A DNA stretch of 64,000 nucleotides, taken from the NCBI GenBank assembly GCA_946800325.1, contig OX326961.1:48887293-48951292 (forward strand). Direction: 5' to 3'. The DNA comes from Luzula sylvatica (taxonomy: Eukaryota > Streptophyta > Magnoliopsida > Poales > Juncaceae). Both the position numbers and the translations under genes were made by a program. Below are positions 45,364-56,678 of this stretch, piece after piece (the stretch's first letter is position 1; every line of letters starts with the position of its first letter). Below the pieces are notes generated by a model. The model saw only the letters and a program-made list of their open reading frames with translations, searched no databases and was not told the DNA's origin.

Positions 45364-47593
45364 TGATAAGCGGATTTTTCATCACTTTTTACAAGCGCAA
45401 AATATAGAATTTAAACACTTAAATATGCTTAAAGTATACCAAATATTCATAATTCCAATTTATTGAGATTAAATACTTTAATATGTGTTTTGTGTTAATT
45501 TCAGGTGAAAAGTGCAAAATTTCGTAAAACCAGGACTGTAGATGGATCGGTCCCGTCGTGCCGATCGATTTGATATATCATATGATGATATTTGATGGAA
45601 GCATGAGAGAGAAATCGAGTTTTTACTTTAACCGGGTCAAAGAACGTGACCCGTTACATGAATGGACGCACATGGATAAAAACTGACTCGTTTCAGCAAA
45701 GGCAGTAAATACCCCAGCGTGATTTAACCTCTCAGATCCTCTGCAACACATTAAACTCTCAACAGCCCCTACAGCGGGTCCCAACCTCTCTCTTCTTGCT
45801 TGACCAGCCACACGGAGCCTACACGCCGTTTACCCACAGCAAATCCTGTGCCACTGACCAAGTCAACGTTTGTTATCTTCAGGATATTCTGTGGAAAGTG
45901 AATCGTGTGGACTGCGTTGTGTGCTCATTTCCTCTCTCTTTGTCCTGAAGTTGTACGATCTGCGGTACAGTAATGTACACAGAAAATGAAAAGTTTGTTT
46001 GAACAAACTCTTTTGGCTCCAACAGCCCTACAACTCCTCTCCAATTCTTTTTCCTGGACCTCTCAATTTGCCAGCCCAACAAGGAATTAAAGAACAAAAT
46101 CTGACCCATATCTGTCCATTTCGATCCCCAATGGAGATGAACACTTCAATTTATGGAATTTCGGATGATTTTAACAAAAATTATTCTGAATCCTGGAAGA
46201 ATATCTTCAGGGGTATTTTCGAGTTTTCTCCCTCATCCCTTAACCGATTTTGATGAGGTTTGGACCGTTGGATTCGTTGCAACTTTCTCTACCTGATCAT
46301 GCAAGTTGCAACTCGAATCTTGTCTGTTAGCAATCTCCATTTCCTATAAAAGAGAACCAAACCCCATTCTTTCACTCACCATTGGTCCTCATTGGACAAC
46401 CCTTCCATTCTTGGGGGAAGGTAAGGTCTTATCCTCTTCCCCTCCATTGTTAGTGCTCCGAAGCTCCTTCTTGCTCGTCGTCGAGCCATTTTCGCCAAGG
46501 AAATCGTGTCTTAGCATGGTTTCCGAGGCCGTTCCGAGGAGCTCTTCCTCTCTCCACCTTCTCCGCATCGGATACAAGATTATTCTTCTCGTCCTCTCAC
46601 CTCCTCTCAGGGCGTGAAGGCTCGAGAACCTCGCCAAGACGGGATCTTGGACTCAATTTTATCGCTTTTTCGGTATTTTCTTTCTCTAGTTTAGGATTTT
46701 AATTAGGAATTGTTAGATCTGATGAAATATCTTTGTGAACTTGTTATATACTGTGAAATATAGTTTGTGGAATTTTTCTTGCATTTTTCCTATTTTTACT
46801 TTGTGAAATACTCGATTTTATGTGCTGTTTTGTTAATTCAGTTTAAAATAGTTTCATATAGTTTTTGAATCAATCTATTATCTATAATTTCCTATTTGTT
46901 ATGGATTTTACAAAACTTGTTTGCTAAGGACTAAACTGTAAAATTAGTATAAATTCAGTTCTGGACCTTTTTGCCCCTGCTATTTGTATAACTTCTAGAT
47001 CTTTTAAAATTACAATTCTTACATGTGCTTGTAGATCTAGATTCAAACTGCAATTATAAATTTGATTGAACATTTTTGGATTGATTTTCGATTTGATATG
47101 ATTTGTTGGAAAACTGCTATTTTGACCTAAAACTTTCGGGACTTTTCTGTGAATTTCCAGGGACCTGTTTGTAATCTGTTCATAACTTTTAACTCATAAT
47201 TCTAAATAGTGTGAGTCTTTTGTCCCTAGTCTCATAATACAATTGTGAATTTTTGCGCTAAATTTTGGATCTTGATTTGCGATCTACAATTTTCTGAAAA
47301 ACATTTAATGCCTAAAATACCCTTGTGATCTATAAATTGCATAAATTCGAATATTGTGTGTGTTAAAGTGAAATTCTGACCAGAGTCTTGTGAAGTTTAT
47401 ATCTTGATTGTGACAAAATATTATAGTCTCTGGACCAATAGAAATAATGCTTGAATTGCAATTTCGATTATATGCAAAATTTCCTTGGAACGAACCTATG
47501 CTTATCACTATGATTAGTATTTGTTATAAATTATTTTGATTAACCCGTGAAATTGAAATTACACATTTTAATGACCTATTTTACGTGTTATCA
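45364..47593 (+). repeat. 5' LTR of element B
   Basis: 2230 bp bounded by the short inverted repeat TGATAA/TTATCA. Near its start is GATCGGTCCCGTCGTGCC followed by GATC, a long imperfect palindrome. Near its end is TTCCTTGGAACGAACC, the reverse form of the TTCGTTCC motif shared with element A and the solo LTR at 11118. Confidence 0.88.
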
Positions 47594-47595
47594 AA

Positions 47596-47613
47596 TGGCG
47601 CCGCTGCCGGGGA
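47596..47613 (+). promoter_or_regulatory. Primer-binding site of element B
   Basis: TGGCGCCGCTGCCGGGGA, two bases after the 5' LTR, identical to that of element A. Confidence 0.85.
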
Positions 47614-47702
47614 AATTTTGTTGAAGTATTTTCGAATTCTTGATTTTCTTGAATATTTCTAATTCACTTTCTTTTTCTCTTATTTTGCGAGGTACAATCG
47701 AA

Positions 47703-48836
47703 ATGGATTCTCTAGATGAAACGTGGACTCCACAAGAACGGTGGTATCAATATCTACGGAAGATAAGGATGGAACAAGAAGAACGAGAAAGAAGGCTATG
47801 CAACTCCCAACGAAACGAATGTTTTTTCGAAGATGACGAGTTTTTCGATCGAAATGACGAATTTCTCCCTCAAAGACGTTATCAACCTCCGATTTGAAAC
47901 GAACCACTTCATGAAAGCCTTCACTACGATGCTTATTCCGAAACTTCTCCAAACTCATATCAACTCCAAAATGACTATCCCACATTTTATGGTCAAGAAC
48001 ATGATCACATTCAATACGAACCTTCTCAATTCGGTGAATCTCCATACGAATACCAACAACATTACGCGTTTCCTCAATCTCAACCAACACAACATCAAGG
48101 CGAAGGAGAATCATCACAATACGACGCTATCAACAACCTTTTATCGAAAATGGATTTCATGATGGAAATGATGTTAAATTTCAACAAACAATTCGAAGAA
48201 TCGGCGAATCTCGAGAAATTAGAATGTAAGTTTCCTCCACACGAATCCCAGGAGCCAACAAACGAGTGTACAACTTTTTCGAGCTCTTTTCAAAACAATG
48301 ACGAAGAAATGCGCGAATATGCCCTCGACAATTCGGAAGAGTTCGAAGGATTAAGTGTGGGGAGATTCGATGAGGATATCACTTACGAAACGAGAATCGA
48401 AAGTAAAGATGTAAGGGTTGAGAAACAAGAAGAAATCGAAGCGACAAACGAAAACGAAGATCTAAGTGTGGTGAAACTCGAGGAAGAAATCAACGCGACA
48501 ATCAAGATCGATGAAGAAAACGAAGCTTTGGCGTATCAAGATCTCGACACAAAAATTCAAATAAAGGACGGACAAGAAAAAGAAAAGGTCTTCCCAATTC
48601 TCAAAGGTGAATCAATTCCATTTAATTTCATATCAAATTTAATTAACAAGAACATTGATACTTCTCATGAAAAAATTGGTCTAATTTTTGTAGATAAATC
48701 ACAAATGCCAAACACATTTGAAGCGCTCACACCGATTACCACCCCGATCCAACAAGTACCAAGTGCAAATTCATTCGTGAAAGATCGAGGAAAAATAAGG
48801 ATTTTGCCGGCAATCTCGACACATGCTCGAAACTAA
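47703..48836 (+). pseudogene. Sole ORF of element B, one internal stop
   Basis: From ATG 47703 (MDSLDETWTPQERWYQYL) the frame continues 377 codons to 48836, with one TGA at 47895-47897. Segments parallel the ORF of element A: charged helical start (RKIRMEQEERERRL), Tyr/Gln/Pro-rich part, coiled-coil-like MDFMMEMMLNFNKQFEE, an acidic middle with repeated EEFEGLSVG and NEDLSVVKLEEE, and a tail FEALTPITTPIQQVPS. No gag-pol motif. Function unknown. Confidence 0.75.
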
Positions 48837-49079
48837 ATTCCACGCAAAATAAACAAAATGAGCAATCTCCTTCTCTCTCTCTCAAAAAGAATGCTCCAAG
48901 GTGGTCGAAAAGCCGCAACGCACAAAGGAGATTCATTCCACTTTGAGGCGGGATAACCTTGGAAAACGTCGAGCTCAACGACGTTAAATAAAGGGCGCTT
49001 GCGGGGAGGCAACCCACGCTTCAAAAGGTCGTATTTCTCCATCTCTCTCCCTTATTTTTATTAGAAATAATCTTTTTCA

Positions 49080-49091
49080 CTCGAGGACGAG
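49080..49091 (+). promoter_or_regulatory. Stem-loop before the internal polypurine motif of element B
   Basis: CTCG-AGGA-CGAG, a short 4-bp stem with the AGGA loop, followed by TTCTAAGTGTGGGGAGGG. The weakest of the four. Confidence 0.45.
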
Positions 49092-49636
49092 GACGAGCTA
49101 ATTTTCTAAGTGTGGGGAGGGTTTTTACGGCCTATTTTTCCTTGTTGATAACACCCTAAAATTATCAAATTTGTTTTTGCTTTTCAACTTTAGAAAAAAC
49201 TCTAAAAAGTTCATGCATGTTAAAGGTTTTTCTCCACTTAATTGAAAAAAAAAATCATCGATTTTTAAAACACGGTTTTTTACCAATCCACAATTATTTT
49301 ACTCTCAAAATTGAATTATGACAAGATATTTGAAAGAATTGATTAAGATTTTTGAGAGATTCTTTTGGGATTCGAACCCTAATCAATGAATTCACAAAAT
49401 TGGAGTTTCTTGAAATTTGGTCGATTTTCGATTTATATGACACACCATTTTTGAAACTTAAACCCATATTTTACTCGGAATTTCTAAAAAAGTTTTGTTT
49501 AACCACTCTAGTAAATTTTCTTAAATTTAAAATTTGACAACTTGCACTTAAGGGCCCGATCGTTCATGGGGATTTGTATTTTAATTAACGGGAACCAAAT
49601 TGCGCTCAACGCCTAATTCGTGAAATCCATGCAATT

Positions 49637-49913
49637 TGATTAAGCGGTCATGGTCGAACCGTAACCATTGGTCGGATAAAGGGTTGCATGGATCCATAGA
49701 AAACCAAAGTAGTCGGGTATGGTCGAACCGTAACTGTGGTCGTACGAAAAAGTTTTCTATGGGCCACGTGTTAGGTGCTTAAATTGTCAAGTCCGTGTGA
49801 TTGATTAAGCGGTCATGGTCGAACCGTAACCATTGGCCGGCTAAAGGTCACACGAATCCATGGGGTTTGATTAAGCGGTCTTGGTCGAACCGTAACCATT
49901 GGTCGGCTAAAGA
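49637..49913 (+). repeat. Four-copy hairpin repeat array of element B
   Basis: TTGATTAAGCGGTCATGGTC followed by GAACCGTAACCATTGGTCGG occurs near 49637, 49711 (diverged), 49801 and 49867. ATGGT can pair with ACCAT in each. Order and spacing parallel the array of element A, with the second copy the divergent one in both. Confidence 0.8.
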
Positions 49914-50484
49914 ACAACATGGAGACCATTTAAGCAATACGAAACAAAAAGGAAAAAAAGTTTTCAACAATAATAAGAAAAGAAAAAAAAGAAGAAGAGA
50001 AAATGACAAATCTAAAGATTGAAAATTATTAAAAGAAGAAAAGAAAATTAATTTTGAAATCGAGCGCAATTTGGGGAAATTTAGTTCAAATCAAAGATGA
50101 ACCAAGTACTTACGTACCGAACGATTTAAAAGTGACAAATTACATTTAAGGAACAATTTTTGCAAAATTGAACAAGAGGTTTTACTAATGATTTTTCATG
50201 ATAACCCTTGTGATTTGTGGTGTGAAAAGATTTAAAATGTGGTGTTTAATCGTCTTTATCGCATGAGACCATTTTTCTCTAAAAACTTTTGAAATTGTGA
50301 ACCTTTCATTTGAAAATAGATTCTAAAAGATTGATCCTTTCAATATAAAGCATATATGATGAAATGAGAGTAATAAAAATTTCTTGTGGAAATTGAACTT
50401 TAAAATCGATGAAGACATTTTCAACAAAACCTAGAACATGCATTGCCCTTTTGAGCTTAAATTCTATATTTTTTATTCCATTTT

Positions 50485-50502
50485 TTGTTTGGGGACAAAC
50501 AA
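50485..50502 (+). promoter_or_regulatory. Stem-loop before the 3' polypurine tract of element B
   Basis: TTGTTTG-GGGA-CAAACAA, a perfect 7-bp stem with a GGGA loop, five bases before the TAAGTGTGGGGAG tract. Confidence 0.65.
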
Positions 50503-50522
50503 GTTCTAAGTGTGGGGAGATT

Positions 50523-51180
50523 TGATAAGGGGATTTTTCATCACTTTTTACATGCGCAAAATATAGAATTTAAACACTTAAATGTGCTTAAAGTATACCA
50601 AATATTCATAATTCCAATTTATTGAGATTAAATACTTTAATATGTGTTTTGTGTTAATTTCAGGTGAAAAGTACAAAATCTCGCAAAACCAGGACTGTAG
50701 ATGGATCGGTCTCGTCGTGCCGATCGATTTGATATATCATATGATGATATTTGTTGGAAGCATGAGAGAGAAATCGAGATTTTACTTCAACCGGGTCAAA
50801 GGACGTGACCCGTTACATGAATGGACGCACATGGGTCAAAACTGACTCGTTTCAGCAAAGGCAGTAAATACCCCAGCGTGATTTAACCTCTCAGATCCTC
50901 TGCAACACATTAAACTCTCAACAGCCCCTACAGCGGGTCCCAACATCTCTCTTCTTGCTTGACCAGCCACACGGAGCCTACACGCCGTTTACCCATAGCA
51001 AATCCCGTGCCACTGACCAAGTCAACCGTTTGTTATCTTCAGGATATTCTGTGGAAAGTGAATCGTGTGGACTGCGTTGTGTGATCCTTTCCTCTCTCTT
51101 TCTCCTGAAGTTGTACGATCTGCAGTACGGTAATGTACACAGAAAATCAGAAGTTTGTTTGAACAAACTCTCAACAGCCC
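50523..51180 (+). repeat. Truncated 3' LTR of element B
   Basis: About 650 bp matching the start of the 5' LTR with few differences; similarity is lost after TTGTTTGAACAAACTCT and a shared CAACAGCCC. Confidence 0.85.
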
Positions 51181-51624
51181 CTATAACATATCATGTGTGG
51201 CGAATTCGGGAGATTTGCTGGATTTAACCCCGGACCAATAAGCTGAGAGCCAGTCTCTTCTCTTCGGCAAGTAATCTTTGGTTTTAATAAACTCGTCATT
51301 GAGGATCGCATTGACTTCTCATGGATCTTCTTTATCTCTTCCTTTCGTGATGTCTCCTGTTTCTAGAAGCTTCTTTTCATATATATATCGACGCATTCGG
51401 ATGGTTCCTATTCACCTGATTTTGTAAAAAGACCATTAAGTACAAGAAATTCCAAGTTTTCTTGTAAGATGGCTCGTCAATCTCATGTACATCTAGGGTT
51501 GGGTGTAAGATGGCTCGTCAATCTCATTATGTCCGAACCGTCTGTAGCAAACCAGGTCCAAGACCACGTCATAATGGAATTTTTGTCTCCACTCTACGGT
51601 CAACTCACACACATGTATCGCCGC
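51181..51624. other. Unassigned region
   Basis: No gene recognised. GTAAGATGGCTCGTCAATCT is directly repeated at about 51463 and 51502. Confidence 0.45.
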
Positions 51625-52161
51625 CAATGTTGCAGATAATGGTTAACGTAACGAATCGGTCGGATAATATCAAAGTGACTTGTCGTTGAACGGTGATATA
51701 ACGGTTACATTGTTGGGTATCGACGTCGCTACCGAGTCCCGCGCATCGGAATGAGGGGACCGGTCCGATCCGATCTCGAGGACCATGTCGCCGATCCGAG
51801 GATACAAATTCTAAATGCAACTACGAATATACAACTCTTATATATATAGAATCATACTACGTGAAATTGATCACGGTGAGGTAACCAAATTATAATACTT
51901 AAAAAGATTTACAATTTTGATATTTCAATAATTTGCTTATACTCATTATAACTTGTTCAAAAACTCAGTTGAAGTTTGGCCCAATATATTACATGTATAT
52001 AATAGTGAAATAACACCGTGAAAGGACGTTAAGAACTGTTAAGATGGTCAAACACGGTCAAATAATGGTTGACCATTATTTCTAACCATTATGCAAAAAT
52101 ATAACGTTAACTCACCGTTAAGCGTTTTTTTAACCGTTAATGATCGTTATTTGCAACACTG
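51625..52161. mobile_element. hAT-like MITE
   Basis: The 537-bp element starts CAATGTTGCAGATAATGG and ends ATCGTTATTTGCAACACTG, so both ends read CA(A/G)TGTTGCA(G/A)ATAA. The flanks ATCGCCGC (51617-51624) and ACCACCGC (52162-52169) match at 6 of 8 bases, both differences being transitions, as in an aged 8-bp duplication. Many AACGGT/ACCGTT units lie inside. No coding capacity. Confidence 0.75.
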
Positions 52162-52169
52162 ACCACCGC

Positions 52170-53167
52170 TTACATGTCATCACTGTTGACATGGAAAATT
52201 GGGACACGGCCAAGTCAGTGCAATGTTAGGTCCCATGGCATAAAATGCAGCAGAAATTACAAAAAAAAAATCTGCAAGACTTGTCCACGAGGATCCGTGC
52301 AAATAAAATTAAACTTGAAGGAAGAGCATGTGTTTTGTACCCTCCGAATCACGCTTGATTCAGCGACGACAAAAACGGTTTGGAGCGGTGAGTCCTCTTC
52401 TTGTTACCTTGCGCCTCGTCTAGCCCTCGATCTCGATCACGATCACGCGTAGCTTCAAAATCTCGAAGCCTCTACTCGTATTCACCGTGCTCGTCTTGGA
52501 AAAAGGTGGCCGTCTTGTACTGGCAAAGCGGCGTCCGACTCGAATCGAAACTCTTTCTTTTCTCTTCTCTTTCTTCTTGGCCACCAAACCCTAGCCGAAC
52601 CTTTCAGCTTGTTCTATTGTGTGCGGAAATCCTCTCTCAAAATTGCGGCTCACTTCGGTGTGTTTTTCTAGCCGAAAATATGAGGAGGTATGTACTTCTT
52701 TAAAGGAGGGGAGAGGGATCAAAATATAAGGAAATAGATTTAGCTCAAGCCTAACAATATTAGCCGAACATGGTGCACGAAACTTGTATTATACATGTTT
52801 CCTTATTTCATAAATAATAATATAATATGTACATCAACTATATATATTTATTTGTGCACCATATAATATTCGGCCCAAAGCCCCATTTTGAGTATATATA
52901 TATCGTATTCTATATTTTTTTGAAAATTACCGTATCGCCGTATCCGTATCGTATTGGATACCATACTCGTACCATATCCGTACAACATAAATTAAACATC
53001 CTCGATTAATACAATAAGGATGTTTGGGCAAGAATGGAGGCACCATATATAATCCCCAAATAAAAAGAGAGAAAAAAAAACACAAGCACGAGCCAATAAC
53101 ATCTCTCTTAGTCTTATGCCCGACATTACCAACATTTATTTTAAACCTATTATTACTCTTACAATTG
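52170..53167. other. Unassigned region with a hAT-like remnant
   Basis: 52170-52720 has chance-like short frames and no recognised gene. At about 52768-52990 GGTGCACGAAACTTG and CCGTATCGCCGTATCCGTAT followed by CCGTACAACAT resemble the two ends of the element at 7608, so a decayed family member probably lies here. Confidence 0.4.
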
Positions 53168-53747
53168 TCAATATGGAAGAGGCGAGCTTAAACCTTCTTG
53201 AACAGCCATTGAGTGTGGAGGTTGGTGCCTTTTGGACATGGACGTCCTTTTCTTCTTTAACGAGGGCCTATTCATAACTCTCCAAACTGTTACTCGTGCG
53301 TATATTGTACGTAATATAGGCGAGGCACTCTCTTTGAATTTTAGAACAAGGAAAAATACGAGGCGGTGTCCGAGTAGTATAACAAATAGAATCCCCAAAT
53401 CTAGCCATTTTGAATGGTCGAGTTGGACTCCTAGAATTTTTGTGATCGCATATTCTCCACTTATTTTCGGTTGGCCAGGTATCATTGGATCGAACTCGAG
53501 TCCTAGAAAATCATTCTTGAGACCTCCCTGTAATAATTGGTTTTTAGGCTGAGTATATATATACACTAATGTAATTAGTCATGTGATGCGTAAGGTTTAT
53601 CGATTCATATTCAATCGATAGATATTTTTATTTGTTTACCTGAAATGCCCATGACCCATAGACCATATAAGATAGAGGATATCGCCAGAAGAGCATTGGA
53701 AGGTCAGGAAGAAGTCGAAAAAAACCAGATACCATTGTCATAATTCC

Positions 53748-55219
53748 CTACACAAACAAATCAAAATTATAAATCCATGTCCTTTCTAGTATATATGTTA
53801 CATACCTAACAAATTATGTAACTACTAGGAGAATACTCGTGCTACGCGGCGAGCATGTAAATTATGTTTTTCATTGTAATATAATTATATATTTGTATGA
53901 TAATATTAATAATATTATTTTAAAATAAAGTTATTTGGATTTATTTATCTATGATTATTCATATGTTTTACAATTATTTTACATTATGATAACAAAAAAT
54001 CTAAATTTTTTAATCAAATAATTATACTTATATTGGTGTCATTATATAATAATATACAAGAATAAGATATAATACAATTTTACGAAAAACGTAACAACAA
54101 ATATTATATCATTGTTCACAATATTTCATACAATATCAAATATTAAAATAATGAATCATACAACATATGTAGTAACACATTATTAATTATATAGTAGTAA
54201 TAATTTTTATTGATTCGAAATGCAATGGAAAATATAAAATAATATAAAACTTTATAGTTGAAGTAATTTAATATATAATATCAAAATTTAATTTATAACA
54301 AACATAAAATAAAAATACAATTTGATAGATGTTTATAAGTTTAAGAAGTTATTTAGATGGATAAACTATTTTTTAATTATATTATGTTTTGAAAAAGTTT
54401 TGTTTGCTTGAAAACACAAATATAATCTATTTAGTATTATATGAGATTATTATTATTATAATTTTTTAAAAAATATACAAAAATACTTAAAAACTCTATT
54501 ATGCAAATAAAATTCTTAAAAATATATTATGTAAATACGTATTTTTTTGCATTGTACTTTCCTACATAATATCTTTTCAAATTGAAATTATGAAAAACGG
54601 TATGTAGGAACTATACTAATATGGATGTCAAAATAAAGAGAAAATTAAAATGAATATATTTGATGAGTTTATAAAATTAAATTTTCAAAATAATACTAAT
54701 ATATGTTGTACGTTTTATAATATTACATATTAAATTTTTAGTATTTCATATATAAACATTTCATATTTCATTGCATTCACATTTGATCATGTAATCTTAT
54801 GTGAAATGTTAAACGTCAATTGATTAGACTTGGTCTAATATGATTCTAACCAATAATAATATGCCACATTATTAATATATGATGATGTGGCTTTCTAATA
54901 ATGCTTAAAACATGGTGTAAAATAATAACACGCAAATGACTATACAAAATATGATCTTCAAAAAATCTAACAAAAAATTAATGATTGAGATTAAACCACA
55001 TCACTATATCTAATGGTTCAAAATAATATTTAAAAATAATCATACAAAATACATGTCTTAAATTATCAAATATAATATTAATGCATATGATGTAGCCACA
55101 TCACACAATTTAATGATTAATAATCATGATAATCATGATGATATGCTTCACGAGGAGGCTCAAAGATATGTGCAAAATAAGGGATGGGTAAATTATAAAA
55201 GGTTAGAATTGTAACTTAC
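53748..55219. other. Long AT-rich intron of the ABCG gene
   Basis: Lies between two conserved exons of the transporter. It is extremely AT-rich; GAATACTCGTGCTACGCGG at about 53832 may be the end of a small transposon, unconfirmed. Confidence 0.6.
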
Positions 55220-56294
55220 AAGGATTCCAACTCCAGTGATAACCCCCATCAAGAAATTCGGAACTAGAGCAGCAATAACCATCATGAGGCTCTCAATAAT
55301 TGAAATGCCCGCATACAAACTTACAGTAAAATATGCGAAATGCTCTAAACCTTTGTGGAGTTTCACCATTGGATAGACTATTGAAGCCGTGATGATAGAA
55401 ATGGAGAGAAGAAATGGAAAAGAGGACATAAAATTGGACAATATGTACACGGCCACACCGTAATGCCCGTTTAGCCTCTCTCGAGTGAAAACCTTCATTT
55501 CTTCTATGAAGCAAAGGAATCCACCAATGGACATGAAAGCCAAAAAACCTTACATAAAATTAAAAAATATTTTAATATAAATATATGAAAAACTCCTTCG
55601 ATGAAAATATCTTTGTATAATATAATTTGTATGATATCTTGTTACTATATTAACAAAATTGTTTAATATTGTACCGGAGACGAAATTACTAAATGCTGAA
55701 CGGGCGCGGATTGCAGTGTAGCTGGTACCCACGTCGTAGTAAATGCTTCCAACACAAAAGGATACAACTATGTACACGATGATTCGAATCCAATAGTACC
55801 CAAAATCTCTCGACATATTGGTGAATGAACGTTTTGTTAGGGTACGCAATTGTTTGAACCAACTAGAATGGCTTCTTTTTTCGGACTCAGTTGTTAGTCC
55901 TTCCTATTTTCGAACGGAATATACATGTCATAGGCTGAATGATATACTGGTTTTTTAATATATTATTCAGGTCCAATTAACAACAGAAAAATAATTGGGC
56001 TATATAATCTTACAATCTTTGATATCTCTTGAATATTGTCTCTAGTAATGAGTGCATATTGGGAAGACCTATATTTATCAATAAGTCTCTCTTATTTCGG
56101 AGGTTCGTAACTTGGACAGAGGGTTCGATGAAGACTCCGCTTCCTTTAATTAGAAAAACGAGCAAATAAAAACTTTCACAAAACAATCTTCCGCATTAAG
56201 TTAAAATTAAAGAAAATTAAACGATTAGTAGGTATACAACATACTGTTCTTAGCATCATTGATTCTTCCAATGTTGCAGTTACTTGGTCGAAAT

Positions 56295-56678
56295 TGTTGG
56301 AGTTAGTGAGGTTTAGATCTTGTATTTTCGGTGAATTAGTGAGAGAGATTTTTCAGAGGAATACGCAGGGTATTTTTCATAGAGATAGGTGGGTATTTTT
56401 CTTAGAGATAGGTGGGTATTATTTACCTCTACCTGAGACACTCACAAACAAGAGTTATAAAGTGGGGATAGTTTCCCTCTTTCTACTTCTATACGAAAAT
56501 AGATAATATTGTGGTTGTCTTGAGAATTGCTCTCTGGCAGAGACACAAAACCCAAACATCCCAAAAGTCTTTTTGTTACACATCTCCCATACACATACAC
56601 ATGGGGGCACATATTAACTATTACACATTAAACTAATAAACCAAAATAAATAATATTACAAAAACATTAAATTTAACA
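56295..56678 (-). repeat. 3' LTR of the RT-less copia
   Basis: 384 bp, plus-strand reading TGTTGGAGTTAGTG to AAATTTAACA. About 99% identical to the other LTR. Confidence 0.93.

Larger units (their letters stand above)
45364..51180 (+). mobile_element. Non-autonomous Ty3-type LTR retrotransposon (B), 3' truncated
   Basis: A 2230-bp 5' LTR (45364-47593, TGATAAG to TTATCA), primer site TGGCGCCGCTGCCGGGGA (47596-47613), one ORF, a hairpin array, and polypurine tract AAGTGTGGGGAG (50508-50519) before a 3' LTR that starts at 50523. The 3' LTR matches the 5' LTR only to about 51171-51180, so the last ~1.6 kb is deleted and no target duplication can be read. Inserted into the copia gag ending at 45363. 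No gag-pol. Confidence 0.9.

Noticed and set aside
52174..52703. Short Ser/Arg- and Lys-rich frames as a gene
   Set aside because: Frames overlap in different phases, start next to a MITE and show no recognisable domain.
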